A stretch of 64,000 nucleotides of DNA from a virus, in IMG/VR virus record IMGVR_UViG_3300009008_000008, positions 62,001-126,000 of that record; one strand, 5' to 3'. The notes under the pieces were generated by a model, which saw only the letters and a list, made by a program, of their open reading frames with translations, did not search any database and was not told the origin of the DNA. Position numbers and translations under genes: made by a program. Shown piece after piece: positions 22,900 through 30,663 of the stretch. Position 1 is the stretch's first letter, and each line of letters begins with the position of its first letter.

Positions 22900-23301
22900 T
22901 TATCTTACCTTTAGCTTATGACGAATCCCCTTGTCATTTAACTTATCGATGATCCTCTGACGAGCGTGCTTACCCAGTCCTGTGATGGCTACGAAGTCCT
23001 CTTGGGAAAGCTTTGCCACCAGTGACCTGTCCAAACCAGCTTTCCGCAAGGCGTTGTCGATGCGAGTCCCAAGAGCATCACGCTTTTTCTTCGACTCTAC
23101 TTTCTTGGGTTCAGCTTTGGGTTCTGTGGTCGATCGCCGGGAGGCGTTGGTCGGTTGGGTAGTGGTACTTCTCTCCACCCCTAGAAAAGCGTCTGCATAT
23201 TTAAAAGCCTCTTGAGCCGCCTCTGTGTGGTGTTGGTGGCGACCCACCTGTATGATGGCATTCAATGCTGCCAACGCTATATCTGATCTACGTTTATCCA
23301 T
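22900..23301 (-). CDS. Second alpha-CTD-like HhH basic protein
   Basis: A 133-residue protein built like the gene at 22127: a short helical N-terminus (IALAALNAIIQVG, AAQEAFKYADAF), a Thr/Lys linker (TEPKAEPKKVESKKK), then an HhH domain (RKAGLDRSLVAKLSQ then ITGLGKHARQRIIDKL). The shared N-terminal pattern and domain order show they are diverged paralogues. A TGTAAATA motif lies at 23347-23354. Confidence 0.7.
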   Translation of the reverse strand: MDKRRSDIALAALNAIIQVGRHQHHTEAAQEAFKYADAFLGVERSTTTQPTNASRRSTTEPKAEPKKVESKKKRDALGTRIDNALRKAGLDRSLVAKLSQEDFVAITGLGKHARQRIIDKLNDKGIRHKLKVR

Positions 23302-23346
23302 TAGGTTCTCCTTGACAAAACAAGCAGGGGTATGAATCTTGCTTTT

Positions 23347-23354
23347 TATTTACA
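23347..23354 (-). promoter_or_regulatory. TGTAAATA promoter-type motif
   Basis: GCTGTAAATAAAAAG on the minus strand, 46 bases before the start at 23301 and downstream of the topoisomerase B terminator. Confidence 0.55.
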
Positions 23355-23381
23355 GCCCTAGCCCGATTCCAGAACAAGAAA

Positions 23382-23407
23382 AAGCCCTGTGAGGGCACAC
23401 AGGGCTT
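23382..23407 (-). terminator. Intrinsic terminator of topoisomerase B gene
   Basis: A 10-bp stem AAGCCCTGTG / CACAGGGCTT followed on the minus strand by TTTTTC, 20 bases after the stop at 23427. Confidence 0.85.
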
Positions 23408-23426
23408 CGATTATTGGGAAGCGAGT

Positions 23427-25307
23427 TCAGATACCCAACAGTTCTCGGCGGTACGCTGGGTTGTCGGCCATCAAGAGGCGGAACTCAGCCATCTGTTTTT
23501 TGGAAGGAGCCCCAATCCTAACCATGCGTCGGGTTGATGGATCGAAAGCTAGAGGACGCAGGTCCTCTGGATCTATCTCTCCCCACCCTTTCAGGTAGGT
23601 TACTTGCTTCGGATCCATCTTTGGGCATTGCTTCCGAATCTCGTCTACGGTATCCCCGAAATATTTTTTGCTCCTGTGGGTTCCTGCATACCTTGGACCC
23701 TGTATGGCGTAAATGAGCCCCCTGTCAAACATCCCTGGTAGGTACTGTGCAATGAGAGCAAGGATGAGGGTGTTAATATGTCCACCATCGTAGTCGGAGT
23801 CTGACAAGAGTATTAAGCGTCCAATACGAAGGTTACCAAGAGGGTCGGTGTGTCGAGGGTTGAAGCCTAGGACTTTGAGGATGTTCATCACCTCGTCGGA
23901 TGTGAAGGCCCGGCCCTCCTTGGCCTTCATCACGTTCAAGATCTTACCCTTTAGCGGGAGCACGCCTTGGAATTTACGGTGTCTGGCTTGTCGAGCGGAT
24001 CCCCCGGCTGAGTCCCCTTCCACCAGATAACATTCCCGTTTATGTGCAGGGCACCCACGGGCAGCGTCAGTATACTTGGACGGGAGAACCGACCCACCTA
24101 CCTTGGCATTCAGTTTCCTTAACGCCTGTTTATTAAGGGTGAACTCCTCACGAGCGGCCCGAATGTCTGCCGCTCGCTTACACCAAGCCCGCGCCAGTTT
24201 CTTGTTCTTGGTAAAGAACGCTGATAAAACCCCGGCCAGCACATCTTCAACAGGTTTCTTGGCTCTTGGATCCACCAGCTTCTCTTTTGTCTGCGAAGAG
24301 AATTGAGGTTCATCAAGTTTGGCATTCACCAACCCAATGATGCCATCCCGAAGATCCGGCCCCATGAAAGAATTGCGGCCCTTATATGGCATGAGGGCCT
24401 TTGTCAACGCCGCCCAGAGGGCTGTGACCTGGACACCCCCATCAGCGTTGAGGCTACTGTTGGTGTATGCTTCTACCTTCTCTCCATCATTATTGGTAAA
24501 AGAAAGCGCTACGTCAACGTTGGTGTCACGAACGACAAAATGTGGTCCCTGACTTTGGACCTTCAGTTTTTCGGCCCGAGCGAACAGATAATCTTCAAGG
24601 CCCCTCTTAAACCACCAGCTCTTCTTTGTGCCATTGAACGCCAGTTGGATGCGGAGTCCTTCATTGAGGTAGGCAGTAATCTCGGCCCACTCTTCAATCG
24701 GGGTTTTTGACAGCTTAGCCCGCTTATCAAAAATGGTAGGATCGTGCTCAAAACAGATAACCGTACCAGACTTTGGGCGTGGTACTCTGAAGGGTAGCCT
24801 GGGTGGTCCTCCACACGTTCCTACGGCATCCTGTTCCTCTCCTTGGGCAAAGGTAGTGGTCCACCATTTATGGTTCCTGAAGGTCCATACCTGCATGTAC
24901 TGAGTAAGGGCGTTCACGACTGTCAAACCAACACCGTGAGTGCCCCTAGCATTTTTGTAGGCCTTGGCGTCAAACTTCCCTCCGGCATGAAGCTTGGTCA
25001 GGATCGTGGTCAGGGTGGAGGTTCCTGTCGAGCGATTTTTCTGGACTGGGATGCCTGCCCCGTTGTCAATCACCCAGACTCTCTTTTTGTCCACCAATAT
25101 CATAATGCGATCGTTACGGCCGGCGGCTGCTTCATCCACCGAATTATCCGCCACCTCTTTCAACAGCTGGAACAGGCCCTGGCTATTGGTAGGACCCAAA
25201 TACATGCCGGGACGTTTCCGTATACCCTCGATGGTGCCCAAAGCTTGGATGTGGCTTTCATCATAGGCCTTGGTACCTCGGTTTCTTGTCGTTCGAGCCA
25301 CTGTCAT
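23427..25307 (-). CDS. Type II DNA topoisomerase subunit B (GyrB/ParE-like)
   Basis: This is the ATPase and metal-binding subunit partnering the A subunit at 18746-20212. The GHKL ATPase motifs are ELVKEVADNSVDEA-like (LKEVADNSVDEAAAG), DNGAGIPV and GTHGVGLTVVNAL. The Toprim domain carries EGDSAGGSARQARH and DSDYDGGHI, the acidic residues that hold magnesium at the cleavage site. PLKGKILNV follows in the family order. At 626 aa it is close to ParE length (about 630) and complete. It is preceded by a terminator and a TGTAAATA motif at 25337-25344. Confidence 0.95.
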   Translation of the reverse strand: MTVARTTRNRGTKAYDESHIQALGTIEGIRKRPGMYLGPTNSQGLFQLLKEVADNSVDEAAAGRNDRIMILVDKKRVWVIDNGAGIPVQKNRSTGTSTLTTILTKLHAGGKFDAKAYKNARGTHGVGLTVVNALTQYMQVWTFRNHKWWTTTFAQGEEQDAVGTCGGPPRLPFRVPRPKSGTVICFEHDPTIFDKRAKLSKTPIEEWAEITAYLNEGLRIQLAFNGTKKSWWFKRGLEDYLFARAEKLKVQSQGPHFVVRDTNVDVALSFTNNDGEKVEAYTNSSLNADGGVQVTALWAALTKALMPYKGRNSFMGPDLRDGIIGLVNAKLDEPQFSSQTKEKLVDPRAKKPVEDVLAGVLSAFFTKNKKLARAWCKRAADIRAAREEFTLNKQALRKLNAKVGGSVLPSKYTDAARGCPAHKRECYLVEGDSAGGSARQARHRKFQGVLPLKGKILNVMKAKEGRAFTSDEVMNILKVLGFNPRHTDPLGNLRIGRLILLSDSDYDGGHINTLILALIAQYLPGMFDRGLIYAIQGPRYAGTHRSKKYFGDTVDEIRKQCPKMDPKQVTYLKGWGEIDPEDLRPLAFDPSTRRMVRIGAPSKKQMAEFRLLMADNPAYRRELLGI

Positions 25308-25336
25308 CTCCTGGCTTGGGTTAATAATCCTTAGTC

Positions 25337-25344
25337 TATTTACA
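25337..25344 (-). promoter_or_regulatory. TTGTAAATA promoter-type motif for topoisomerase B
   Basis: GTTGTAAATAGAC on the minus strand, 30 bases before the start at 25307 and just downstream of a terminator. Confidence 0.55.
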
Positions 25345-25355
25345 ACTCAACAAAA

Positions 25356-25383
25356 AGGCGGCCTATCCCGAAGGATGCCGCCT
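25356..25383 (-). terminator. Terminator or attenuator upstream of topoisomerase B
   Basis: The stem AGGCGGC / GCCGCCT with an inner ATCC-CGAA-GGAT hairpin is followed on the minus strand by TTTTT. It lies only about 12 bases after the predicted start site of the promoter at 25402-25430. Confidence 0.8.
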
Positions 25384-25401
25384 CCAACACCCTTCATGGG
25401 T

Positions 25402-25430
25402 ATTGTAACATAATTTCTTGCGCCTGTCAA
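25402..25430 (-). promoter_or_regulatory. Near-consensus sigma-70 promoter
   Basis: Minus strand: -35 TTGACA (25430-25425), 17-base spacer, -10 TACAAT (25407-25402). The terminator at 25356-25383 follows at once, so it would make a roughly 45-nt RNA unless read through. Confidence 0.75.
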
Positions 25431-25457
25431 GACCACACATAGGTAGAGCCTCACCAT

Positions 25458-25748
25458 TTAATAAAACCCTCGGTGTGTGAACAGGACGGGGTTAAGGAAC
25501 ACCGAGGTACACTTATCACAAACACGAGCCGCTATCTCCCCCATCTTAAAGGTGTGGTACTTGCGACCCAAACATATAGGACAACGAAAATTGCTGGAGG
25601 CGTGCTTTTCATTGTAGGTGGACAACCTTTTCAACTCTCCCAAAGGTATGCGGTTTAATTTTTCCGCCTCCACATCATAGATTCGATCGGCTTCCTGCCT
25701 TATTTCCCGTATGCCCAAGAGTCGTTCATTTTCGTCAGGGCCCGCCAT
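25458..25748 (-). CDS. Small zinc-ribbon protein
   Basis: A 96-residue protein from MAGPDENERL at 25748 with AAGGAG 8 bases upstream; a GTG at 25757 is an alternative. A helical acidic N-terminal half is followed by CPICLGRKYH and CDKC, a four-cysteine zinc ribbon. It is coupled to the gene at 25754, whose stop overlaps the ribosome-binding region. Confidence 0.65.
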   Translation of the reverse strand: MAGPDENERLLGIREIRQEADRIYDVEAEKLNRIPLGELKRLSTYNEKHASSNFRCPICLGRKYHTFKMGEIAARVCDKCTSVFLNPVLFTHRGFY

Positions 25749-25753
25749 GGGTG

Positions 25754-26338
25754 TCACTCCTTATCCAAAAGGAGCTTCACTATTTCAGATGTGGCCTTCA
25801 CCGAAAAGAAAAAATTGACCTTTATGTTATGGTTCCGAGAACGTTTGTCTTCCATTTTTACTGTACTGGTTTGCTGTAGATCAACCGATACCTTTATACT
25901 GTCAGGTATCAGTGGTTGACCACCTAAGTGAAAGGGTGACAAGGACACGCAAACCTGTAATTGTATCACCGCGTCATGGATTTTTTGATTAAGGGTGGTA
26001 CGGAATATCTTGGATCCCTCCAGGCTGTCCAATGTCTTCCCAGCAAGGGCTTCTTCCAACATGGAACCCAGGTCCTCGATAACAGCGAATCGAATGGGTA
26101 TTTTCCCTTTGCTGTATAGCTTGGTAACTCGGGCAACAGCCACCTCCGAATCTCCCTCAATAGGACGGCTCTTGCTGTCGAGTGCTATCTTCGGTCCTCC
26201 ATCAGTAGTCCATTGAGGTACACAGAAAGGGCCTTTCGCTTTTGGATGGGTACGAAAACTGGTAATAAGGAGTTGACGTTCCTGGAACCTTCCTGTGATC
26301 CAATCTGACATAAAAGTAAAGGCTGCTTGAACATTCAT
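25754..26338 (-). CDS. Protein of unknown function
   Basis: A 194-residue protein from MNVQAAFTFMSDW at 26338; the open frame extends to 26446 but crosses a hairpin. Beta-rich C-terminal half (IKVSVDLQQTSTVKM, KVNFFFSVKAT). Its architecture is compatible with an assembly or DNA-binding protein. No family recognised. Confidence 0.6.
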   Translation of the reverse strand: MNVQAAFTFMSDWITGRFQERQLLITSFRTHPKAKGPFCVPQWTTDGGPKIALDSKSRPIEGDSEVAVARVTKLYSKGKIPIRFAVIEDLGSMLEEALAGKTLDSLEGSKIFRTTLNQKIHDAVIQLQVCVSLSPFHLGGQPLIPDSIKVSVDLQQTSTVKMEDKRSRNHNIKVNFFFSVKATSEIVKLLLDKE

Positions 26339-26360
26339 TGGTATACCCTTCTTAGTGATA

Positions 26361-26400
26361 AGGGGACCCCTTAACCTATGTACAAACCTGGGGGTCCCCT
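26361..26400 (-). terminator. Hairpin between two genes
   Basis: A 10-bp perfect stem, AGGGGACCCC / GGGGTCCCCT (26361-26370 with 26391-26400), between the stop at 26443 and the start at 26338. Only short T-runs follow on either strand. Confidence 0.55.
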
Positions 26401-26442
26401 TTATCTTTCCGCGTACGGTGATGAAAGACGCGCTTACAAACA

Positions 26443-26907
26443 TCAAGAGCCAGTGGGTTGCGGTTCCTCCTGGCTGGGGGTTTCCCCATCAACAAGGGAA
26501 ATGTCCACCACCTTTTGGAGGCCCATCTGGAACACGCGTTCTGAAACACGAGGCCCCAGCTTTTTCAACTTCTGGCAAATTTTCCCCAACCGCGAGGGGT
26601 CGGCATCCAGGAGGGCCTCGACGAAGCCATCGCTGGCTTTGTCAAAATCGGTACCCACATAACCCTCCGTTGTGGCCGCAGGACATTGGTGGTTCCCTTG
26701 TGAAAAATGGCATTCATCGTAGGTCTTTTCTTCATGATCGAAAAGGTATTTGCACTGGGTACACTCCTTGCGGTACAATAACAAGGCATCCTTTTTGACC
26801 TGTTGCTGGGCGTTCTCTTGTGTGATGGCATCGGCCTCGGGTTCCGGCCGATCATCGACGTTTTCAGCTACCTCCTGAGGAGGGGTTTTTATTTCGGCAT
26901 TAGGCAT
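26443..26907 (-). CDS. Zinc-site protein of unknown function
   Basis: A 154-residue protein. The acidic N-terminal 40 residues are followed by CTQCKYLFDHEEKTYDECHF and then CPA, a likely CCCC or CCHC zinc site. The C-terminal half is helical. Unknown function. It lies directly downstream of the repeat-bearing acidic/basic gene at 26991. Confidence 0.6.
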   Translation of the reverse strand: MPNAEIKTPPQEVAENVDDRPEPEADAITQENAQQQVKKDALLLYRKECTQCKYLFDHEEKTYDECHFSQGNHQCPAATTEGYVGTDFDKASDGFVEALLDADPSRLGKICQKLKKLGPRVSERVFQMGLQKVVDISLVDGETPSQEEPQPTGS

Positions 26908-26935
26908 AACGTTTTTCCACCAAGGTGAGGGAAGA

Positions 26936-26964
26936 CGGGAGGGGTAAAACCGCTACCCCTCCCG
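26936..26964. terminator. Hairpin after the repeat-tail gene
   Basis: An 11-bp perfect stem, CGGGAGGGGTA / TACCCCTCCCG (26936-26946 with 26954-26964), 27 bases past the stop at 26991. No strong T-run. Confidence 0.5.
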
Positions 26965-26990
26965 ACAAATCAGTAAGACCCTGTTAAGGT

Positions 26991-27782
26991 CTACCAGTCA
27001 CCGTGGCCGTCTTCACCCTCATCATCTTCACCTTCGTAGTCACCGTCTTCACCCTCATCTCCGTCGTAATCGGCCTCGGGTTCCGGTTCCTTCTTCTTGC
27101 GGCGGCTGGAAGTCGAAGCCTTGGAAGAACGACTCCGCTTGGGCTTCTCCTCCTCAGCAGGCTCTTCGTCACCCTCGTAGTCACCGTCTTCACCCTCATC
27201 TCCGTCGTAATCGGCCTCGGGTTCCGGCTCCTTCTTCTTACGACTCCGCTTGGGCTTCTCTTCCCCAGCGTCCTCTTCTTTGGACTTCCTGCTCCGACGG
27301 CTGGAGGAAGACTTCCGCCCCTCCCCGTCCTCTTCCATCACCACCGTGGTACCCTCGGCAGGAACCTGGATTTCGGAACCGTCTTCCAAGGTACAAAGGA
27401 ATCCAGCTTCGGTGGCGGTAACTTCACTGGCCAAGAAGCTCTCGACCTGCACCGGCAGATCATTCCGCTTGATGACACCGGCATCGGCCTTGCCGTCAGC
27501 ACCCGACATGGAGGCAATCACGCTGTTGTGGACCATCTGGTTGAGTACCTTGCTCGACCCTGGCTTACTGTGACGGATGGTAGCAGCGTTCTCATCGGCG
27601 GAGGTAATGGTACCTGGTTGCCGACGATTGGCGCCAAGGGCCGTCAAACCGATAGGGCTAACCGTGTTGACCTGCCACATCCCCTGGGCCCGTTGCCGAC
27701 GGCTCGGGCGACGATTGCGGGAAGAGGTTTTGGAGGCAGTGGTTTTTTTGCTGCTGCTGGAACTGCTGGAACGTCGTGCCAT
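26991..27782 (-). CDS. Charged repeat-tail protein of unknown function
   Basis: A 263-residue protein. A Ser/Lys/Arg-rich start (MARRSSSSSSSKK) and a central folded region of about 110 residues lead to a C-terminal tail. The tail alternates basic (KPKRSRKKK) with acidic (YDGDEGEDGDYEG) blocks, present twice through a direct DNA repeat of about 65 bp (27035-27101 and 27176-27242). Such tails suit nucleic-acid or protein condensates. Sigma-70 promoter at 27956-27984. No family recognised. Confidence 0.65.
   Translation of the reverse strand: MARRSSSSSSSKKTTASKTSSRNRRPSRRQRAQGMWQVNTVSPIGLTALGANRRQPGTITSADENAATIRHSKPGSSKVLNQMVHNSVIASMSGADGKADAGVIKRNDLPVQVESFLASEVTATEAGFLCTLEDGSEIQVPAEGTTVVMEEDGEGRKSSSSRRSRKSKEEDAGEEKPKRSRKKKEPEPEADYDGDEGEDGDYEGDEEPAEEEKPKRSRSSKASTSSRRKKKEPEPEADYDGDEGEDGDYEGEDDEGEDGHGDW
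27035..27242. repeat. About 65-bp direct repeat inside a gene
   Basis: Two nearly identical stretches, 27035-27101 and 27176-27242, encode the EPEPEADYDGDEGEDGDYEG tail units. This is a recent tandem duplication. Confidence 0.75.
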
Positions 27783-27955
27783 GGTTGGCTTCTCCTTTGA
27801 AAGTGGAATGAGCTTTCGGCTCTGTAAAACATCAACTGTAGTACTACATCGTGTGACTGTTCTTTGCTTTCCCTAAACTTACTGTTTAATGTTTATCTGT
27901 GTCGGCCCTCCTTATGTTCTCCTCGTTTACACCTGCTGCCCTAACGCTCGCCTAC

Positions 27956-27984
27956 ATTGTATCGAATCCTTGGGCGCCTGTCAA
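27956..27984 (-). promoter_or_regulatory. Consensus sigma-70 promoter with conserved leader
   Basis: Minus strand: -35 TTGACA (27984-27979), 17-base spacer, -10 TACAAT (27961-27956), then TGTAGGCGAGCGTTAGGG, as at 35505 and 22817. It drives the gene at 27782 through a leader of about 170 bases. Confidence 0.8.
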
Positions 27985-28084
27985 GGAAAAAATCCTGCAT
28001 CACATCCCTACGATTCTCAGCAAGTTAGGCACAACGCCTCGGCCCAACAAACCATGCCTTGCAAAAATCCTTGCTTACACCTTC

Positions 28085-28092
28085 TATTTACA
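28085..28092 (-). promoter_or_regulatory. TTGTAAATA promoter-type motif
   Basis: GTTGTAAATAGAAG on the minus strand, 60 bases past the stop of the gene at 28155 and 300 bases before the start at 27782. Confidence 0.45.
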
Positions 28093-28154
28093 ACGTTGGG
28101 CTCAAATCTGGTCAGAAAGCCCTGGATTAAAAAATTTCATTGGATAACACGACG

Positions 28155-29009
28155 TTAGGCACCCACAAAGAACCTAGGTACCAATTCACAACGAGATGGC
28201 AGAGAAGACCTCTCAAGGGAGTGGCCCTGTAACCGGTGCAAACGGCGCCCTCTTTGGCTCCAATACAGGAAGGGTGCAGCCAAGACCGGTGCTAGGTGCC
28301 TGTTAGAAGTCAGACACAAGTCCAAAATATGGGCTTCATTTTCACAAAACGTAACTATCGCCGCACCCTGCACTGTTGTTTGGGCTTTATCCAGCAACAC
28401 CAGTATGCCTTGTTCTCTGATATGAATGTCCTTCAAAAGGACCTTTAAATAAGGCTGGGAAGTGTTACCCCGCTTGGTGTCCTCCAAGCGCCGTAAAGCA
28501 TATACCTCTGTCAGGTCAAAATCTTGGATAAGTTGGGCACGGCTACGAGGACTCTCGGCTATGCGTAATCTACCAGAGTCTAACAGCTTTTGGGTCCTTG
28601 TATAAACAGAGGACCCAACATCCAACTCATGTATGTAGTGGCGGGCGGTCCCGGAGAACTGGAAGGTAGGTATGTTCATCCCTGATAATACCCTCTGTTC
28701 TTCCCTTGTCCAAAAAGGTGCTATGAATTTGCTTAAAAGTTCGAACCCATGCGGAGGCATTAGGCCGCGCATGTTAGACACCAAAGGGATGGATACATCT
28801 TGCACTACACCTATGGCTACGGTAAAAGGTTCCTGATCCAATAAATGACTTAAACATTGGAGGCGCTCTAGTGACAGCATCAAATTGTGTAGCGTATCCA
28901 CGGTCGGGGCATACCTGTGGTGGTTGGTACGTTCAATCCATGTATCCAGACCCCCCACTATAAGTGACCAATCCGCACGTATGGCTTCAGCACCAATAAT
29001 AACGTTCAT
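28155..29009 (-). CDS. Protein of unknown function
   Basis: A 284-residue protein from MNVIIGAEAIRADWS at 29009; a longer frame reaches 29063. It overlaps the ligase-like gene by 23 bases. Mixed alpha/beta throughout, with a C-terminal Arg-rich helix (YWSQRGRRLHRLQ). The last 70 residues loosely resemble an acyltransferase-type fold, too weakly to assign. Confidence 0.6.
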   Translation of the reverse strand: MNVIIGAEAIRADWSLIVGGLDTWIERTNHHRYAPTVDTLHNLMLSLERLQCLSHLLDQEPFTVAIGVVQDVSIPLVSNMRGLMPPHGFELLSKFIAPFWTREEQRVLSGMNIPTFQFSGTARHYIHELDVGSSVYTRTQKLLDSGRLRIAESPRSRAQLIQDFDLTEVYALRRLEDTKRGNTSQPYLKVLLKDIHIREQGILVLLDKAQTTVQGAAIVTFCENEAHILDLCLTSNRHLAPVLAAPFLYWSQRGRRLHRLQGHSLERSSLPSRCELVPRFFVGA

Positions 29010-29715
29010 CAGTTTTCCAAATGTAATGTGAAGGACTCTGGTTTTTATGGGTACGTAGGTCAACGCTATTGACCTCTAATACCAGACCAGACGTAGGATA
29101 GGGAAATTGTGGACTGTCAAGGCGCCCAAACACCTTTTGTAAACGGGCCTCCACTGTTGCGAGTGATAAGGTTCCTATGTCTCGACACAAGAAAGCAGGA
29201 GAGGCATGAGGTGTCAGGAAGGGTACACCCGCAAGTAAGTCTAACTCACCTAGCCTGTTTATAAGTTCCTTTTCCGGTGTCCTGAGGCTATGAGCCGCGA
29301 ACGCCAAATAGCGTGTCCTCCTCACCCAGATTTGCTCATCCTGTTGCGTCACGGTTGCATGTAGGGCACCTAAAGTAGCGAGTCCTAACGTTCCCTTGAA
29401 CAAGTGTCTGTCTACGGTCAAGGTCCCAAATACGGATATCCTAGGTTCCTTAAACCCACCAAACACCTTACCCTTGGCAATCAACCGTTGTGGCAACAAA
29501 GGACCCAGACGTTCGGTAAAGCACGCTTCTTGTCCAAGGGAGTTCATGTACACCACCCTATCAAGTTTGTATTTGTCGTAACGTACTTCCAGTGGGAGCC
29601 CTTGCAGGACAGGGCGCACTAACAGGTAACACTTACCCGTGCTCTTGGACTGTAAAGTGGAAAGAAAATTGTGGAGCCCTTCTCTTTTTTGTTGGTTTAA
29701 AGAAAACATGGACAC
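28987..29715 (-). CDS. Ligase-like nucleotidyltransferase fold without catalytic lysine
   Basis: A 242-residue protein whose layout follows the NAD+-ligase adenylation domain. It has CYLLVRPVLQGLPLEV where ligases have the KxDG motif, GKVFGGFKEPRISVFG after it, and a TSGLVLEVNSVDLR segment corresponding to motif IV (DG-V-K-N). The lysine and aspartate of KxDG are replaced (V/Q), so adenylation chemistry should be lost. It might bind nicked DNA or NAD+, or accompany the truncated ligase at 908. A TGTAAATA motif lies at 29761-29768. The homology is an inference from pattern. Confidence 0.45.
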   Translation of the reverse strand: MSMFSLNQQKREGLHNFLSTLQSKSTGKCYLLVRPVLQGLPLEVRYDKYKLDRVVYMNSLGQEACFTERLGPLLPQRLIAKGKVFGGFKEPRISVFGTLTVDRHLFKGTLGLATLGALHATVTQQDEQIWVRRTRYLAFAAHSLRTPEKELINRLGELDLLAGVPFLTPHASPAFLCRDIGTLSLATVEARLQKVFGRLDSPQFPYPTSGLVLEVNSVDLRTHKNQSPSHYIWKTDERYYWC

Positions 29716-29760
29716 CTCGATAAAAATTTTTGGGTACCTAATGATATGCGACCTACCGTC

Positions 29761-29768
29761 TATTTACA
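29761..29768 (-). promoter_or_regulatory. TTGTAAATA promoter-type motif
   Basis: CTTGTAAATAGACGG on the minus strand, 46 bases before the start at 29715. Confidence 0.55.
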
Positions 29769-30280
29769 AGAAAATTTCCATTTTAGGGTTGGTCAAATCT
29801 TGATCTTATTTGGACAATTTTTCAATGAATTTGGTATGGCGTAAAATGAGGTTGAAAACCAAAACGTATAGGGTATAAGAGAAACTTAGGGCACCACATA
29901 AAGGGAGGTGGGGCCTATGAAGGAAGGGCGGGTAGAAAGTTAAGATCCAAAATCGGTTCAAACTTGGAAAAGCGGGATTTCAGAATACCTCTTAATCCAG
30001 TATAAATACCGAAAGGATAAAGCGAATAGGTTGAAGGATTTTGGTCAAAAATCGTGATCCACAAGAAAATCTTTACCAAACCAAATCCTGCCTATCCAAT
30101 TAATCCAAGGTAACGTCTGAGGTTAATGATAGGTAAAAAGCATATGGGTACCACCACTTGGGAGAACTATATAGAAGTAGCGAGTCGGGCCAGCGGGTAT
30201 TGGTTTCTAACATTGGGACTGGATCTCACAAGGGACATGGATCTAAAGATATCCAAAAACCCTAGGGTATACCCTGTTAC

Positions 30281-30315
30281 AGAAGGCGTCGCGGCGCGGA
30301 GCGCGTGCGCCTTCT
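30281..30315. repeat. GC-rich inverted repeat
   Basis: AGAAGGCG / CGCCTTCT (30281-30288 with 30308-30315) around a G/C-only core, GCGGCGCGGAGCGCG. Confidence 0.75.
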
Positions 30316-30326
30316 GGTGGACTAAG

Positions 30327-30417
30327 GACCGTCCCCACTCATCCTAGACATGTAAAATTGGATACCACCTCTTCCTCCATTTGGTAGGTTCAATGTCTAG
30401 GATGAGTGGGGACGGTC
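30327..30417. repeat. 25-bp perfect inverted repeat
   Basis: The arms at 30327-30351 (GACCGTCCCCACTCATCCTA and five more bases) and 30393-30417 are exact reverse complements with a 41-base loop. It is the longest perfect inverted repeat I find in the window. Confidence 0.9.
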
Positions 30418-30429
30418 AAGGATAGAAAG

Positions 30430-30489
30430 AGATGTAGGCTGTCGCTACGCTCCAGGCGCCTACATCTCCCTCCAGTAGGGCGTAGCCCT
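30430..30489. repeat. Two adjacent hairpins
   Basis: AGATGTAGGC / GCCTACATCT (30430-30439 with 30458-30467), then AGGGC-GTA-GCCCT (30477-30489). Confidence 0.75.
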
Positions 30490-30610
30490 GGTGTTTAGGT
30501 AAGGAAAGAAATTTAAGACCTCCTCCAGAATCGGAGTAATCACCACTGGGTCTGACTAATTTAAAATTGAAGATGGTTGATTTGCGGTGTACCGCCCTAC
30601 TCTAATTTCT

Positions 30611-30618
30611 TGTAAATA
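30611..30618 (+). promoter_or_regulatory. TTGTAAATA promoter-type motif, plus strand
   Basis: CTTGTAAATAAATTG 46 bases before the polymerase-like start. Its strand switches with the gene, which supports a directional promoter function. Confidence 0.6.
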
Positions 30619-30663
30619 AATTGGGAATGAGGATGGTCACAATCAACCGTGAATGAGGATGGT

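Larger units (their letters stand above)
27783..28154. other. Non-coding interval with a sigma-70 promoter and a TGTAAATA motif
   Basis: This 372-bp gap holds the promoter at 27956-27984 with its long conserved leader, and a TGTAAATA motif at 28085-28092. Nothing protein-like was found. Confidence 0.6.
29716..30648. other. Non-coding divergence zone with inverted repeats, origin candidate
   Basis: A 933-bp gap between a minus-strand gene (start 29715) and a plus-strand polymerase-like gene. The left half is AT-rich with many CCAAA/TTTGG-type words. The right half has four inverted repeats at 30281-30489. A 73-residue frame at 30126-30347 runs into these hairpins and does not look protein-like. 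TGTAAATA motifs point outward at both ends (29761 minus, 30611 plus). This layout suits a replication origin or a central control region. Confidence 0.5.

Noticed and set aside
27003-27800. 265-codon plus-strand frame
   Set aside because: Antisense to the charged repeat-tail gene; produced by its repetitive codon use. No ribosome site or protein-like composition.
30126-30347. 73-codon plus-strand frame in the origin candidate
   Set aside because: Its 3' third runs through the GC-rich hairpins, it has no Shine-Dalgarno, and composition is not protein-like.
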